In this document: in pieces, positions 1-10,977 of the stretch
Layout of the letters: each line of letters begins with the position of its first letter
How positions within the stretch are numbered: the first letter of the stretch is position 1
From: an uncultured Oxalobacteraceae bacterium
Lineage (GTDB): Bacteria; Pseudomonadota; Gammaproteobacteria; Burkholderiales; Burkholderiaceae
Direction of reading: 5' to 3'
Length of the DNA: 64,000 nt
Assembly: GCA_946480015.1 (NCBI GenBank)
Contig: CAMLIL010000010.1
Coordinates: forward strand, 22,859-86,858
The notes under the pieces: generated by a model
Told to the model about the DNA's origin: nothing
What the model saw: only the letters and a program-made list of their open reading frames with translations
The model's database searches: none
Translations under genes and position numbers: made by a program

Positions 1-808
1 CGCCCGCGTCACCCTGGAGCGCTTCCGCACGCTGCTCGCGCAAGACTCGATCGCGCGCCAGGATGTCGACACCCAGGCCGCGCTGGTCAAGCAGTTCGAA
101 GGGCAGGTCATGACCGACCGCGCCGCCGAAGGCGTGGCCAAGCTCAATCTCGGCTATACCAAGGTCAAGGCGCCGATCAGCGGGCGGGTCGGCCTGCGCA
201 CCGTCGACATGGGCAATCTGGTCGGCAGCAGCGACACCAACGGCATCGCCGTGATCACCCAGCTGTCGCCGATCGACGTGGAATTCGCCGTGCCGCAGGA
301 CCGTGTGCCCGATATCCAGAAAGGCCTGCATGCCGGCGCGTCCCTGCCGGCCACCGCCTTCGACCGCACCCGCACCACGTCGCTGGCCAGCGGCCGCTTC
401 ACGGCGCTCGACAACCAGGTCGACGTACAGACCGGCACCGTCAAGGCCAAGGCGCGCTTCGCCAACGCCGACCAGTCGCTTTTCCCCAGCCAGTTCGTCA
501 ACCTGCGCCTGGAGCTGCGCACCATCAAAGGCGCCATTGTGGTGCCGGTGACGGCCCTGCGCCACGGGGCCAACGGCGACTTTGTGTATGTGCTCAATCC
601 GGCCGAGAAGACGGTTGCGCTGCGCACCGTCACGCGCGGACAGGCGACCGTGGACAAGATCGAGATCACCAGCGGCCTGAAAGCGGGCGAGCAGGTGATC
701 ACCGAAGGCGCCGACCGGCTCAAGGACGGCGCCAAAGTGACGCTGCCGAGCGATAAACCGGCCGGCGGGCGCGAGCGGCGCCACCGGCGCGAAGGAGCCG
801 CCCAGTGA
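1..808 (+). CDS. RND efflux membrane fusion protein, MdtA-like (5' truncated by window edge)
   Basis: The periplasmic adaptor links the inner-membrane RND pumps encoded immediately downstream to an outer-membrane channel. The open frame runs in from base 2 with no start, so only the C-terminal ~268 residues are visible. They show the end of the coiled-coil hairpin, the lipoyl-return motif reading [19 protein letters not shown], and then the beta-barrel and membrane-proximal domains ([13 protein letters not shown], then [34 protein letters not shown] in two stretches). The tail is basic ([14 protein letters not shown]). The stop is 31 bases before the first pump gene, so the adaptor heads the efflux operon. 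Calling it MdtA rather than AcrA-like rests on the two tandem pumps that follow, an inference from gene order. Substrates cannot be deduced. Confidence 0.9.
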   Translation, partial: ARVTLERFRTLLAQDSIARQDVDTQAALVKQFEGQVMTDRAAEGVAKLNLGYTKVKAPISGRVGLRTVDMGNLVGSSDTNGIAVITQLSPIDVEFAVPQDRVPDIQKGLHAGASLPATAFDRTRTTSLASGRFTALDNQVDVQTGTVKAKARFANADQSLFPSQFVNLRLELRTIKGAIVVPVTALRHGANGDFVYVLNPAEKTVALRTVTRGQATVDKIEITSGLKAGEQVITEGADRLKDGAKVTLPSDKPAGGRERRHRREGAAQ

Positions 809-839
809 TCGCGCTGGCGCACGCGGGGACCCATACTCC

Positions 840-3800
840 ATGAGCCCATCCGCCCCCTTCATCCAGCGCCCGGTAGCGACCTCGCTGCTGATGCTGGCCA
901 TCGTGCTGGCCGGCCTGGTCGGCTTCAGGTTCCTGCCGCTGTCGGCGCTGCCGCAGGTCGACTTCCCGACCATCCAGGTGCAAACCCTGTACCCCGGCGC
1001 CAGTCCCGAGGTGATGGCGCGCACCGTCACGGCGCCGCTGGAGAGGCGCTTCGGCCAGATGTCCAGCCTGCAGCGCATGAGCTCCACCAGCGCCGCCGGG
1101 GTCTCCATCGTCACCCTGCAGTTCGGCCTCGGCATGACGCTCGACGTGGCCGAACAGGAAGTGCAGGCGGCCATCAACGCCGGCGGCTCGCTGCTGCCGA
1201 CCGACCTGCCGGCGCCGCCGGTCTACGCCAAGGTCAACCCGGCCGACGCCCCGGTGCTGACCCTGGCGATCACGTCCGACACGGTGCCGCTGACCGAAGT
1301 CCAGAACCTGGTCAACACCCGCCTGGCGCTCAAGATCAGCCAGGTCTCGGGCGTGGGCCTGGTGACGCTGTCGGGCGGCCAGCGTCCGGCGGTGCGCATC
1401 CAGGCCGACACCAACGCACTGGCCTCGTACGGCCTCGGCCTGGACACGGTGCGCACCGCGATTGCCGCGGCCAACGCCAACAGCGCCAAGGGGAATTTCG
1501 ATGGTCCCGCGCGCTCCTACGCCATCAACTCGAACGACCAGCTGCTGACCGTGGCCGACTACGAAAACCTGATCGTCGCCTACCGCAACAGCGCGCCGAT
1601 CCGCCTGCGCGAAGTGGCCAAAGTGGTGCAGAGCGCCGAGAACGTGCGCCTGTCGGCCTGGTCGGGCCTGAAGCCGGCCATCATCCTGGATGTGCAGCGG
1701 CAACCCGGCGCCAACGTCATCGCCACCGTCGACGCCATCAAGCAGCGCCTGCCGGAACTGCAGGCCGGCCTGCCGTCGAGCGTGAAAATGGAAGTGCTGT
1801 CGGACCGCACCAACGGCATCCGCGCCTCGGTCGAACACGTCGAGATTGAACTGGTGCTGGCCGTGGTGCTGGTGGTGCTGGTGATCTTCGCCTTCCTGCA
1901 CAGCCTGCGCGCCACCGTCATCGCCAGCCTGGCCGTGCCGATCTCGCTGATCGGCACCTTCGGCGTCATGTACCTGCTCGGCTACAGCCTGAACAACCTG
2001 AGCCTGATGGCGCTGACGATCGCCACCGGCTTCGTGGTCGACGACGCCATCGTCATGATCGAGAACATCGCGCGTTACATCGAAGAGGGCGAAACGCCGC
2101 TGGCCGCCGCCGTCAAGGGCGCTGCCCAGATCGGCTTCACCATCATTTCGCTGACCGTGTCGCTCATTGCCGTGCTCATTCCGCTGCTGTTCATGGGCGA
2201 CGTGGTCGGCCGCCTGTTCCGCGAGTTCGCCGTCACGTTGGCGATCACCATCCTGATTTCGGCGCTGGTATCGCTGACCCTGGTGCCGATGATGTCGGGC
2301 CGCTGGCTGCGCAGCCACGCGGACGACAAGCCGGGCCGCTTCGCGCAGCGTTCGCAGGCATTCTTCGACGACGTCATTCGGCATTACGACCGTTCACTCA
2401 ACTGGGTGCTGGACCGCCAGGGCCTGACCCTGCTGGTGGCGCTGGCCACCCTGATCCTGACCGTGATCCTGTACCTGGCCATTCCCAAGGGGCTGTTCCC
2501 GACCCAGGACACCGGCCAGCTGCAGGCCAGGGTCGAAACCAGCGAAGAGATTTCCTACGAGCGCATGGCCGAACTCCAGCAGGCCGCCGCGCGCGCCATC
2601 CTGCAGGACCCCGACGTGCAGTCGCTCAGCTCCAACGTTGGCGTCGACGCGGCCAACAGCACCATGCTGCATACCGGCCGCATGTTGATCAATCTGAAGA
2701 AAACGCGCAGTTCCAGCCAGGCCGAGACCATGGAACGGCTGCGCCAGCGGGTGGCCGGAGTGGCCGGCGTCACCCTCTATCTGCAGCCGACCCAGGACCT
2801 GACCATCGACGCCGAAACCGGCCCGACCCAGTACCGCGTGTCGCTCGAAGGCGCCAGCAGCGCCACCGTCAGCGAATGGGCCCACCGCCTGGTCACCCAT
2901 TTGCGCACTGTCCCCGAGGTGCGCAACGCCACCACCGACGCGGGCGCCACCGGCACCTCGGCCTTTGTCAGCATCGACCGCGACACCGCCTCGCGCCTGT
3001 CGATCACCGCCGCCGCCATCGACGACGCGCTCTACAGCGCTTACGGCCAGCGTATCGTCTCGACCATTTTCACCGACACCAACCAGTACCGGGTGATCCT
3101 GGAAGCCCAGCGCGACGCCCAGATGTCGGTCGAGTCGCTCGGCCAGCTGCGCCTGAAGACCGGCTCGGGCCAGTCCACGCCGCTGTCGGCGGTGGCGACC
3201 ATCACCGAGCAGCCGGCGCCGCTGCAGATCACCCACGTGGCCCAGTATCCGGCAACCACCATCGGTTTCGACACCGCGCCGGGCAGCTCGCTCGGCCAGG
3301 CCGTCAAGGCGATCCGCACCGCCGCCGGGGAAATCAAGCTGCCGCCGTCGGTCACCCTGTCGTTCCTCGGCGCGGCCGGCGCCTACCAGGCTTCGCTGTC
3401 GAACCAGCTGTGGCTGATCCTGGCGGCGGTGATCTGCGTCTACATCGTGCTGGGCGTGCTGTACGAAAGCTATGTGCATCCGCTGACGATCCTGTCGACC
3501 CTGCCGTCGGCCGGGGTGGGGGCCCTGCTGGCGCTGATGATCACCGGCCAGGGCCTGGGCGTGATCGGCATCATCGGCATCATTCTGCTGATCGGCATCG
3601 TGAAAAAGAACGCCATCATGATGATCGACTTCGCCATCGAAGCCGAGCGCGATCACGGCAAGCCGCCGCGCGAGGCGATCCACCAGGCCGCGCTGCTGCG
3701 CTTCCGGCCCATCCTCATGACCACCCTGGCCGCGCTGTTCGCCGCCGTGCCGCTGATGTTCGGCTGGGGCGAGGGCGCCGAACTGCGCCGGCCGCTCGGC

Positions 3801-3941
3801 CTGGCGATTTTCGGTGGCCTGATCGTCAGCCAGATGCTGACCCTGTTCACCACGCCGGTGATTTACCTTGGCTTCGATAGCCTGGCGCGGCGCTGGGGAC
3901 GGCGCCAACCGGCAGCGGCCGCTGCGGAGGCGGCGCCGTGA
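840..3941 (+). CDS. mdtB: RND efflux pump, inner-membrane transporter, MdtB-like
   Basis: This is a proton-driven HAE1-type RND transporter of 1033 residues, the usual length for the family. The N terminus begins [20 protein letters not shown], the typical first membrane helix after the FI-RPVAT motif. The proton-relay aspartates are seen in [13 protein letters not shown] near residue 400, and the partner lysine in [14 protein letters not shown] near residue 921. Two large periplasmic loops separate the helix bundles. The next gene is a second, similar RND pump with a start/stop overlap. This MdtB-MdtC arrangement is known to form mixed trimers in E. coli. No BaeSR-like regulator is seen here, so regulation is unknown. 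Confidence 0.93.
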   Translation: MSPSAPFIQRPVATSLLMLAIVLAGLVGFRFLPLSALPQVDFPTIQVQTLYPGASPEVMARTVTAPLERRFGQMSSLQRMSSTSAAGVSIVTLQFGLGMTLDVAEQEVQAAINAGGSLLPTDLPAPPVYAKVNPADAPVLTLAITSDTVPLTEVQNLVNTRLALKISQVSGVGLVTLSGGQRPAVRIQADTNALASYGLGLDTVRTAIAAANANSAKGNFDGPARSYAINSNDQLLTVADYENLIVAYRNSAPIRLREVAKVVQSAENVRLSAWSGLKPAIILDVQRQPGANVIATVDAIKQRLPELQAGLPSSVKMEVLSDRTNGIRASVEHVEIELVLAVVLVVLVIFAFLHSLRATVIASLAVPISLIGTFGVMYLLGYSLNNLSLMALTIATGFVVDDAIVMIENIARYIEEGETPLAAAVKGAAQIGFTIISLTVSLIAVLIPLLFMGDVVGRLFREFAVTLAITILISALVSLTLVPMMSGRWLRSHADDKPGRFAQRSQAFFDDVIRHYDRSLNWVLDRQGLTLLVALATLILTVILYLAIPKGLFPTQDTGQLQARVETSEEISYERMAELQQAAARAILQDPDVQSLSSNVGVDAANSTMLHTGRMLINLKKTRSSSQAETMERLRQRVAGVAGVTLYLQPTQDLTIDAETGPTQYRVSLEGASSATVSEWAHRLVTHLRTVPEVRNATTDAGATGTSAFVSIDRDTASRLSITAAAIDDALYSAYGQRIVSTIFTDTNQYRVILEAQRDAQMSVESLGQLRLKTGSGQSTPLSAVATITEQPAPLQITHVAQYPATTIGFDTAPGSSLGQAVKAIRTAAGEIKLPPSVTLSFLGAAGAYQASLSNQLWLILAAVICVYIVLGVLYESYVHPLTILSTLPSAGVGALLALMITGQGLGVIGIIGIILLIGIVKKNAIMMIDFAIEAERDHGKPPREAIHQAALLRFRPILMTTLAALFAAVPLMFGWGEGAELRRPLGLAIFGGLIVSQMLTLFTTPVIYLGFDSLARRWGRRQPAAAAAEAAP

Positions 3942-6900
3942 ATCTGTCCGCGCCATTCGTGCGGCGCCCGATCGCCACCGTGCTGCTGACCATCGGGCTG
4001 GCGCTGGCGGGCATCGCCGCCTTCTTCGTGCTGCCGGTGTCGCCGCTGCCGCAGGTCGACTACCCGACCATCTCGGTGAGCGCGTCGCTGACCGGGGCCA
4101 GCCCGGAGACCATGGCCACCAGCGTGGCCACGCCGCTCGAACGCCGCCTCGGCGTGATCTCCGGCGTGAACGAAATGACCTCGACCTCGGGCCAGGGTTC
4201 CGCCCGCGTCAGCCTGCAGTTCGACCTGAACCGCAAGATCGATTCGGCCGCGCGCGAAGTGCAGGCCGCCATCAACGCCTCGCGCGCCGACCTGCCGGCC
4301 TCGCTCAAGAGCAATCCGACCTACCGCAAGGCCAATCCGTCGGACGCGCCGGTGATCATTCTGGCGCTGACTTCGCGCACCAAGACGCCCGGGCAGATTT
4401 ATGAATCGGTGTCGAACCTGGTGCAGCAGAAGCTGGCCCAGGTCGGCGGCGTGGGCGATGTCGAGGTCGGCGGCGGCTCGCTGCCGGCGGTGCGGGTCGA
4501 TCTGCTGCCGTACGCGCTCAACCGCTACGGCATCGCGGCCGAGGACGTGCGCGCGGCCATCCAGGCCACCAACGCCAACCGCCCCAAGGGCACCATCGAC
4601 GGCAACGGCCGCTCGCTGCAGATCTATTCCCGGGCCAGTACCGCGACCGGCGGGCGCAGCGCGGCCGATTACAAATCGCTCGTGGTCGCCTGGCGCAACG
4701 GCAGCGCGGTGCGGCTGGACGACGTGGCCAAGGTCGTCGACGGGGTCGAGAACGTCAATACGCTGGGCCTGTTCAACGGCGAACCGGCGGTGATCGTGCT
4801 GGTTACGCGCCAGCCTGGCGCCAACGTGATCGCGACGGTCGACGGCGTGCGCGCGCTGCTGCCGTCGCTGCAAGCCCAGCTGCCGCAGGATATTCACCTG
4901 GAGGTGGCATCCGACAGCACCAACTCGATCCGCTCCTCGCTGCATGAAATCGAGCTGACCCTGATGATCTCGATCCTGCTGGTGGTGCTGGTGGTGAGCC
5001 TGTTCCTGCGCAGCGTGCGCGCCACGATCGTCCCGGCGGTGGCGACCATCGTCTCGCTGCTGGGTACCTTTGGCGTCATGTACATGCTGGGCTTCAGCCT
5101 GAATAACCTCAGCCTGATGGCGCTGACGGTGGCCACCGGCTTCGTGGTCGACGACGCCATCGTGGTGCTGGAAAACACCAGCCGCCACATCGAGCAGGGC
5201 ATGGACCGCTTGAAGGCGGCCCTGCTGGGCGCGCGCGAAGTCGGCTTTACGGTGCTGTCGATCAGCCTGTCGCTGGTGGCGGTGTTCATTCCGCTGCTGT
5301 TCATGGGCGGGCAGGTGGGCCGGCTGTTCCGCGAGTTCGCCGTCACCCTGTCGGCGGCGGTGATGATTTCGCTGCTCATTTCGCTCACCACCACGCCCAT
5401 GATGTGTGCCTGGCTGCTCAAGGGCGGCCAGGTCGAACGCCAGCCGGGCCGCCTGGCGCAATGGGCCGAACGCGGCTTCGCGCGCGTGCTTAAAATCTAC
5501 GAGCATTCGCTCGACTGGGCGCTCGGCAGCGTCGTGCTGGTGATGATCATCTTCTTCTTCGTCATCGGCCTGAACGTGTACCTGTTCGCGGCCGCGCCGA
5601 AAGGCTTCTTTCCGCAGCAGGATACCGGCCAGATCAACGGCGGCATCCGCGCCGACCAGAGCATTTCCTTCCAGGCGATGCAGCAAAAGCTCAGGCAGCT
5701 GACCAATATCATCCGGCACGATCCGGCCGTGGCCACCGTGGTCGGCTTCACCGGCGGCACGCGCGCCGGCGGCGGCTTCATGTTCGTCAACCTCAAGCCG
5801 CCCTCCGAGCGCACCGAAGGCGGGCAGGCCGTGATCGCGCGCCTGCGCCCGCAACTGGCGAAGGTCACCGGCGTGTCGCTGTTCCTCAATCCCGTGCAGG
5901 ACTTGCGGATGGGCGGACGCCAGTCCAATTCGACCTACCAGTACACCCTCAAGAGCGACAACCGGGACGACCTGCGGCACTGGGCCAGCAGGCTGGCCGA
6001 CGCCATGAAGCGCCAGGACGCGCTGGTCGACGTCGATACCGACCAGGCCGACAACGGCGTGGAAATGTTCGTCGAGGTCGACAAGGACAGCGCCTCGCGC
6101 CTGGGCGTCAATACGCGCGACGTCGACAACGCGCTGTACGACGCCTTCGGCCAGCGCGCCGTGACGACCATCTACGATGAACTGAACCAGTACAGCGTGA
6201 TCATGGGCGTGCCGCGCGAATACGCGCAGTCGCCGCAAGCGCTCAACGACGTGTATGTGCCGGGGCGCCCGGACGGCGCCGCGACCGCGTCGGCCAACCT
6301 CACCGCCGCGCGCGACCCGGCCAGCGGCCAGGCCCTGTCCACCACCAGCAGCACCATGGTGCCGCTGGCGGCCATCGCGCATTTCGCGGAACGCTCCACG
6401 CCGACTTCGGTGAACCACCAGGACGGCGAACTGGCCACCACGGTCTCCTACAACCTTGCGCCCGGCGCCACCCTCAGCGACGGCGAGGCGGCGGTGCGCC
6501 AGGCCGAAGCCGAGATCGCCATGCCGACCAACGTGCGCGGCAGCTTCCAGGGCCAGGCCAAGCAGGCGCAGGAATCGAACAAGGAGCAGCCGCTGCTGAT
6601 CGCCGCCGCCATCGTGGTGATCTACATCGTGCTGGGCATCTTGTACGAAAGCCTGATCCATCCGGTCACGGTGCTGTCGACCCTGCCGTCGGCCGGGGTG
6701 GGGGCGGTGCTGGCGCTGCTGCTGTTCAAGATGGAGTTTTCCATCATCGCCCTGATCGGCGTGTTCCTGCTGATCGGGATCGTCAAGAAGAACGCCATTT
6801 TGATCATCGACTTCGCGCTCGAAGCCGAACGCGCGCGCGGCCTGTCCGCCGTGGAAGCCGTGCGCGAAGCCTGCCTGCTGCGCTTCCGTCCGATCCTGAT

Positions 6901-7123
6901 GACCACCCTGGCCGCCGCGCTGGGCGCGCTGCCGCTGGCGATCGGCTTCGGCGAAGGCTCCGAGCTGCGCCGTCCGCTCGGCGTGGCCATCATCGGCGGG
7001 CTGATCGCCAGCCAGTTGCTGACCCTGTTGACCACGCCGGTGGTCTACGTGGTGCTCGACAAGCTGCGCCGGCCGCGCGCCGACGACGCCGCGCTGGCAC
7101 GCCATACACCCACTCTCACATGA
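3938..7123 (+). CDS. mdtC: RND efflux pump, inner-membrane transporter, MdtC-like
   Basis: This is the second RND transporter of the operon, 1061 residues. It begins with a GTG at 3938 that overlaps the TGA of the preceding pump (GTGA), with GGAG upstream, so the two are translationally coupled. The proton-relay motif [13 protein letters not shown] lies near residue 404 and [14 protein letters not shown] near residue 949. A loop rich in Ala, Thr and Ser around residues 780-810 is longer than in the first pump. The two proteins resemble each other throughout, consistent with an old duplication and a heteromeric pump. The stop overlaps the start of the outer-membrane channel gene. Confidence 0.93.
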   Translation: MNLSAPFVRRPIATVLLTIGLALAGIAAFFVLPVSPLPQVDYPTISVSASLTGASPETMATSVATPLERRLGVISGVNEMTSTSGQGSARVSLQFDLNRKIDSAAREVQAAINASRADLPASLKSNPTYRKANPSDAPVIILALTSRTKTPGQIYESVSNLVQQKLAQVGGVGDVEVGGGSLPAVRVDLLPYALNRYGIAAEDVRAAIQATNANRPKGTIDGNGRSLQIYSRASTATGGRSAADYKSLVVAWRNGSAVRLDDVAKVVDGVENVNTLGLFNGEPAVIVLVTRQPGANVIATVDGVRALLPSLQAQLPQDIHLEVASDSTNSIRSSLHEIELTLMISILLVVLVVSLFLRSVRATIVPAVATIVSLLGTFGVMYMLGFSLNNLSLMALTVATGFVVDDAIVVLENTSRHIEQGMDRLKAALLGAREVGFTVLSISLSLVAVFIPLLFMGGQVGRLFREFAVTLSAAVMISLLISLTTTPMMCAWLLKGGQVERQPGRLAQWAERGFARVLKIYEHSLDWALGSVVLVMIIFFFVIGLNVYLFAAAPKGFFPQQDTGQINGGIRADQSISFQAMQQKLRQLTNIIRHDPAVATVVGFTGGTRAGGGFMFVNLKPPSERTEGGQAVIARLRPQLAKVTGVSLFLNPVQDLRMGGRQSNSTYQYTLKSDNRDDLRHWASRLADAMKRQDALVDVDTDQADNGVEMFVEVDKDSASRLGVNTRDVDNALYDAFGQRAVTTIYDELNQYSVIMGVPREYAQSPQALNDVYVPGRPDGAATASANLTAARDPASGQALSTTSSTMVPLAAIAHFAERSTPTSVNHQDGELATTVSYNLAPGATLSDGEAAVRQAEAEIAMPTNVRGSFQGQAKQAQESNKEQPLLIAAAIVVIYIVLGILYESLIHPVTVLSTLPSAGVGAVLALLLFKMEFSIIALIGVFLLIGIVKKNAILIIDFALEAERARGLSAVEAVREACLLRFRPILMTTLAAALGALPLAIGFGEGSELRRPLGVAIIGGLIASQLLTLLTTPVVYVVLDKLRRPRADDAALARHTPTLT

Positions 7124-8517
7124 GGCACCGCATGCGCCCGACATCACCACTTCGCTACACGCCGCTGGCGCTGGCCCTCATCCTGGCCGGCTGCGCGGCC
7201 GGTCCGGCCTATCACGTCCCATCGACCCCGCAGCCGGCGGCCTTCAAGGAAGCCCAGGGCTGGGCGCCGGCCGCCCCCGCCGATGCGCTCGAACGCGGCC
7301 CGTGGTGGACCCTGTTCAAGGACCCGCAGCTGGACCAGCTGATCGCCCAGGTCGAGGTGTCGAACCAGAACGTGGCGGCCGCCGTGGCCGCGTACGCGCA
7401 GGCGCGCGCGCAGGTGGCGCAACAGCGCGCGGCCCTGTTTCCCAGCGTGGTGCTGAACGGCAGCGGCCAGCGCGACGGCGGCAACGGCAGCCGCCAGAGC
7501 ACCTATCGCCTCAACCTGGGGACCAGCTGGGAGCCGGACGTGTGGGGCCGCCTGCGCGGCGCCGTCAGCGGCGCGCAGGCCAGCGCGCAGGCCAGCGAAG
7601 CGGACCTGGCCGCGGCGCGCCTGTCGGCCCAGGGCGAGCTGGCCGCCAACTACTTCGTGCTGCGCCAGCTCGACGCCCAGCACACCCTGCTGGCAAGCAC
7701 CATCGAGGGTTACGAGCGGGTGGCGCAAATCACGCGCAACCGCTTTAACGCCGGCATCGCCGCCAAGTCCGACGTGCTGCAGGCCGATACCCAGCTGGCC
7801 AACGCCCGCATCGACGACCTGAGCCTGACGCGCCAGCGTGCCCAGTATGAACACGCCATCGCCATCCTGATCGGCAAGGCGCCGGCCGATTTCGCACTGG
7901 CGCCGGCGCCCTGGCAGGTCGATGTGCCCGAGATTCCGCTCACGCTGCCGAGCACCTTGCTGGAGCGCCGTCCCGACATCGCCGCCGCCGAACGGCGCGT
8001 GGCCGCCGCCAATGCCGGCATCGGCGTGGCGCGCTCGGCCTACTATCCGAGCCTGGGGCTGTCCGGTTCCTACGGCACCGGCGCCAGCCGGGTGGCCGAT
8101 CTGTTCAGCCTGTCGAACGCGGTCTGGTCGTTCGGCCTGTCGGCCGCGCAGACTTTATTCAACGCCGGCGCTACCCGGGCCGGCGTGCAGGGCGCCGAGG
8201 CCCAGCATCAGGCGGCGGTGGCGCGCTATCGCCAGAGCGTGCTCGATGCCTTCGGCGATGTGGAAAACCAGCTGTCGGCCACGCGCGTGCTGGCGCAGCA
8301 GCAGACCTTGAGCCAGCAGGCCTCGGCGGCGGCCGACCAGGTCGAGCAGCAGATGCTCAACCGCTACAAGGCGGGGCAGGTAAGCTATACCGAAGTGGTG
8401 CAGGCGCAAGCGACGGCGCTGTCGGCCCGGCGCGCGCTGGTGCAGGCGCAGTCGGACCGTTTGACGACGGCGGTGGCGCTGATCCAGTCGCTCGGAGGAG
8501 GGTGGCAGGCGCATTAA
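7120..8517 (+). CDS. Outer-membrane efflux channel lipoprotein, NodT/OprM family
   Basis: This TolC-like trimeric channel completes the tripartite pump. The 465-residue protein starts with a signal peptide and a lipobox ending LAGC at residue 25, so it is a lipoprotein of the NodT/OprM class. The two repeated outer-membrane-efflux domains are visible, each ending in long helices. The family motif LLERRPDIAAAERRVAAANAGIG occurs in the middle (given here as the LLERRPDIAAAERR core). The ATG at 7120 overlaps the previous stop (ATGA). A second ATG at 7132 has GAGG just upstream and could be the real start without changing the signal peptide. The order adaptor-pump-pump-channel makes the operon self-sufficient. 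Confidence 0.92.
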   Translation: MRHRMRPTSPLRYTPLALALILAGCAAGPAYHVPSTPQPAAFKEAQGWAPAAPADALERGPWWTLFKDPQLDQLIAQVEVSNQNVAAAVAAYAQARAQVAQQRAALFPSVVLNGSGQRDGGNGSRQSTYRLNLGTSWEPDVWGRLRGAVSGAQASAQASEADLAAARLSAQGELAANYFVLRQLDAQHTLLASTIEGYERVAQITRNRFNAGIAAKSDVLQADTQLANARIDDLSLTRQRAQYEHAIAILIGKAPADFALAPAPWQVDVPEIPLTLPSTLLERRPDIAAAERRVAAANAGIGVARSAYYPSLGLSGSYGTGASRVADLFSLSNAVWSFGLSAAQTLFNAGATRAGVQGAEAQHQAAVARYRQSVLDAFGDVENQLSATRVLAQQQTLSQQASAAADQVEQQMLNRYKAGQVSYTEVVQAQATALSARRALVQAQSDRLTTAVALIQSLGGGWQAH

Positions 8518-8530
8518 CACGCGGAACGGC

Positions 8531-8566
8531 TTGTCGCAGCGGCCAAAAGCTCACTACAATATGAGC
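8531..8566 (+). promoter_or_regulatory. Sigma70-like promoter placing the transcript start at the SET gene ATG
   Basis: TTGTCG (8531-8536) and TACAAT (8555-8560) are separated by 18 bases. A start site six to eight bases beyond the -10 would fall at or beside the ATG at 8567. No Shine-Dalgarno sequence precedes either ATG (8561 or 8567). Position and spacing are read from the sequence; the leaderless interpretation is inferred. Confidence 0.55.
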
Positions 8567-9064
8567 ATGACGACCTCCCGCGCAAAGCCCCCCTCTCCCG
8601 AGCTCAAGCCGTATGTGGTGCGGCGCTCGCCCATTCACGGCAACGGCGTATTCGCACGGCGCAAGATCCACGCGGGCGAGCGCATCGACGAATACACCGG
8701 CGAGCGCATCACGTCCGACGAATCGGCCATCCGTGCCGCCAGCAGCGGCGGCCCGGTCAACCACACGTTCTTCTTTTCGCTCAACGACGGCACGGTGATC
8801 GACGGCGGCAGCGGCGGCAACGATTCGCGCTTCATCAACCACGCCTGCGAACCCAATTGCGAGGCCGAGGAAGACGATGGCCGCGTCTACATTTTTGCGC
8901 TGCATGACATCGAACGCGGCGAAGAACTCAACTACAACTACGCGCTGGTCTACGAAGAGCGCCACACCGCGGCGGTCAAGAAGCAGTTCGAATGCCGCTG
9001 TGGAAAACCCGGCTGCACCGGCACCATGCTCGCACCAAAAAAGCGCAAAAAACGCAGCGCATGA
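8567..9064 (+). CDS. SET-domain protein-lysine methyltransferase-like protein
   Basis: The 165-residue protein is a minimal SET domain followed by a post-SET cysteine motif. Visible landmarks are HGNGVFARRKIHAGERI (N-terminal SET strand), RFINHACEPNCEA near residues 88-100 (the pseudoknot RFINHSC-N motif), ELNYNY, and CRCGKPGCTGTML (post-SET zinc-binding cysteines). The C terminus is highly basic (KKRKKRS). SET enzymes transfer methyl groups from S-adenosylmethionine to protein lysines; the bacterial target cannot be told from sequence. ATG at 8561 and 8567 are both in frame and 8567 is chosen because of the promoter spacing. A GCTCAC/GTGAGC hairpin follows the gene, so it is probably a single-gene transcript. 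Confidence 0.85.
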   Translation: MTTSRAKPPSPELKPYVVRRSPIHGNGVFARRKIHAGERIDEYTGERITSDESAIRAASSGGPVNHTFFFSLNDGTVIDGGSGGNDSRFINHACEPNCEAEEDDGRVYIFALHDIERGEELNYNYALVYEERHTAAVKKQFECRCGKPGCTGTMLAPKKRKKRSA

Positions 9065-9070
9065 CGCGCG

Positions 9071-9091
9071 ACGCTCACGTTCGGTGAGCGT
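9071..9091 (+). terminator. Hairpin after the SET gene
   Basis: ACGCTCAC (9071-9078) and GTGAGCGT (9084-9091) form a perfect 8-bp stem with a 5-base loop, seven bases after the stop at 9064. Only three T residues overlap and follow the stem, so termination would be modest. Confidence 0.55.
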
Positions 9092-9234
9092 TTGATCAAC
9101 TCAATGATTTCTTAATCAATGTGGCGCGCACCGCGTTGACGACACCGCGCACCTGAAGGGATACTGAAAATGCAATATCCCGCGTCAGACGGGCATGAAG
9201 TACATCCAGAGAGAACCTTTTTAGGAGACATTCC

Positions 9235-10959
9235 TTGCAAAACCAAAAATTGACAGCCTCGCTCGTTGGGGTTGTAGCCGCTGCATTGCTCGGCGGCTGC
9301 GGAGGGACCTCGGCAGATCGCGCCGAGCCGCAAAAATCGGCATTCCTGGCCACCGTGGAAGAGGCCAGCAGCTTCGGCCTGACCGAAGACCCGGTGTTCT
9401 ACACCATCGATACCGGCGCCGGACTGGTGTTCAAGGTGCGCCGCACCGACAATCGCGTCAGCACCCAGTCGGCCGGCGACATCGCCTCGATGATCTACAA
9501 CGGGGTGCAATACCAGGACCAGGGCCGCGGGACCCAGGTCAATTCCGGCTTCGACTTCCTCTACACGAACGTCTCGGCGGTCGACGTCAGCGCTGAGAAA
9601 ATCGGCAGCGATTTCATCAAGGTCACCGTCAAGGCCGGCGACCTGACCCACTACTACATGGTCAAGAAGGGCCTGCCGCACATTTACATGGGCACCTACT
9701 TCACCAGCGAACCGAGCACCCTGGGCCTGGCGCGCTTCATCGTGCGCGTGCCGATCGCCGCGCTGCCGAACGGTCCGACCCCGTCCGACCTGCGTCCGAC
9801 CACCACCACCATCGAGTCGGGCGACGTGTTCGGCATGCCGAACGGCGAAACCCGTTCCAAGCACTACTCCAACATGCGCCTGAAGGACTGGCAGTACATT
9901 GGCGCCACCAGCGCTACCGCCGGCCTGTGGATCGTGCGCGACAATAACGAAGGCAACTCGGGCGGCCCGTTCTACCGCAGCCTGCTCAACCAGGGCACCT
10001 TGACCAACCAGGAACTCACCTACATCATCAACTACGGTGAAACCCAGACCGAAGCGTTCCGCCTGGGCGTGTTCAATGGCTACACCATGGTGTTCAACAA
10101 CGGCAGTGCGCCCGCCGCCGTCGATACCTCGTGGTTCAAGGACATGGACCTGCTCGGCTACGTGCCCGACACGGCGCGCGGCCGCGTGGCCGGCAGCGGC
10201 ATCACCGGCATGGTCCCCGGCGTGAACTACACGGTCGGCTTTTCCAACGCAAAGGCGCAGTACTGGGCCGATGTGAATCCGGCCGACGGCAGCTTCGAGA
10301 CCGGCGCCATGATCCCCGGCGCCTACGCCGTCAAGGTCTACAAGAACGAGCTCGAAGTGGCGTCCAGCACCGCCACCGTCGATGCGGGCCTGACCAATAC
10401 CATCGCGCCGATCGCCATCGGCAACGACCCGGGCGCCGCGCCGGCCCTGTGGAGCATCGGCACCTGGGATGGCAGCCCGGTCGAGTTCCTCAACGGCGAC
10501 AAGGTCACCACCATGCACCCGCAGGATGTGCGCATGAGCCCATGGGTAGTGCCGGAATACGTGATCGGCACCTCCACCCCGGCCACCGGCTTCCCGGCCT
10601 ACCAGTGGAAGGACGTGAACAACACCATGGTCATCAAGTTCAATCTGCGCCGCAGCCAGATCGCCAACTACACGCTGCGGGTCGGCACTACGATTGCGTT
10701 CTCCGGCGCGCGTCCGAAGGCCCAGGTCAATGGCTGGATCTCGGGCAATCCGGTGGCGCCCTCCCAGCCGAAGACCCGCTCGCTGACGGTCGGCACCTAC
10801 CGCGGCAACAACAATATGTACACCTTCAACATCCCCGCCAGCGAACTGGTGGTCGGCCAGAACGTGGTCACCCTGCAAGCCATCAGCGGCACGGCCGGTA
10901 CCAAATACCTGAGCCCCGGCTATTCGTATGACGCGGTCGACATGATCAAGACCCAATAA
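9235..10959 (+). CDS. Rhamnogalacturonan lyase-like lipoprotein (PL4-type)
   Basis: This is a predicted polysaccharide lyase for the rhamnogalacturonan-I backbone of pectin, anchored as a lipoprotein. The start is a TTG at 9235, supported by AGGAG at 9223-9227 with seven bases of spacing. No nearer ATG gives the signal peptide. The lipobox LGGC ends at Cys22. The 574 residues fit the three-domain PL4 architecture: an N-terminal beta-sandwich lyase domain, a fibronectin-III-like middle domain (GRVAGSGITGMVPGVNYTVG region), and a C-terminal carbohydrate-binding-like jelly roll starting GTWDGSPVEFLNGDK and ending with a YSYDAVDMIK strand. Family assignment is by motif recall and was not searched. 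It is followed 18 bases later by a PEP-CTERM gene, probably in the same operon. Confidence 0.8.
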   Translation: MQNQKLTASLVGVVAAALLGGCGGTSADRAEPQKSAFLATVEEASSFGLTEDPVFYTIDTGAGLVFKVRRTDNRVSTQSAGDIASMIYNGVQYQDQGRGTQVNSGFDFLYTNVSAVDVSAEKIGSDFIKVTVKAGDLTHYYMVKKGLPHIYMGTYFTSEPSTLGLARFIVRVPIAALPNGPTPSDLRPTTTTIESGDVFGMPNGETRSKHYSNMRLKDWQYIGATSATAGLWIVRDNNEGNSGGPFYRSLLNQGTLTNQELTYIINYGETQTEAFRLGVFNGYTMVFNNGSAPAAVDTSWFKDMDLLGYVPDTARGRVAGSGITGMVPGVNYTVGFSNAKAQYWADVNPADGSFETGAMIPGAYAVKVYKNELEVASSTATVDAGLTNTIAPIAIGNDPGAAPALWSIGTWDGSPVEFLNGDKVTTMHPQDVRMSPWVVPEYVIGTSTPATGFPAYQWKDVNNTMVIKFNLRRSQIANYTLRVGTTIAFSGARPKAQVNGWISGNPVAPSQPKTRSLTVGTYRGNNNMYTFNIPASELVVGQNVVTLQAISGTAGTKYLSPGYSYDAVDMIKTQ

Positions 10960-10977
10960 CACCACGGAGACCAGACC

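Noticed and set aside
720..2384. Long minus-strand open frame (554 codons) opposite the first RND pump gene
   Set aside because: Its translation is His/Gln/Arg/Asp-rich with no family motif. It is an antisense shadow of a GC-rich gene.
3863..7150. Minus-strand open frame of 1095 codons opposite the second RND pump gene
   Set aside because: It lies exactly over a well-supported transporter gene and its product is low-complexity (His, Gln, Arg, Gly). It is a codon-bias artefact.
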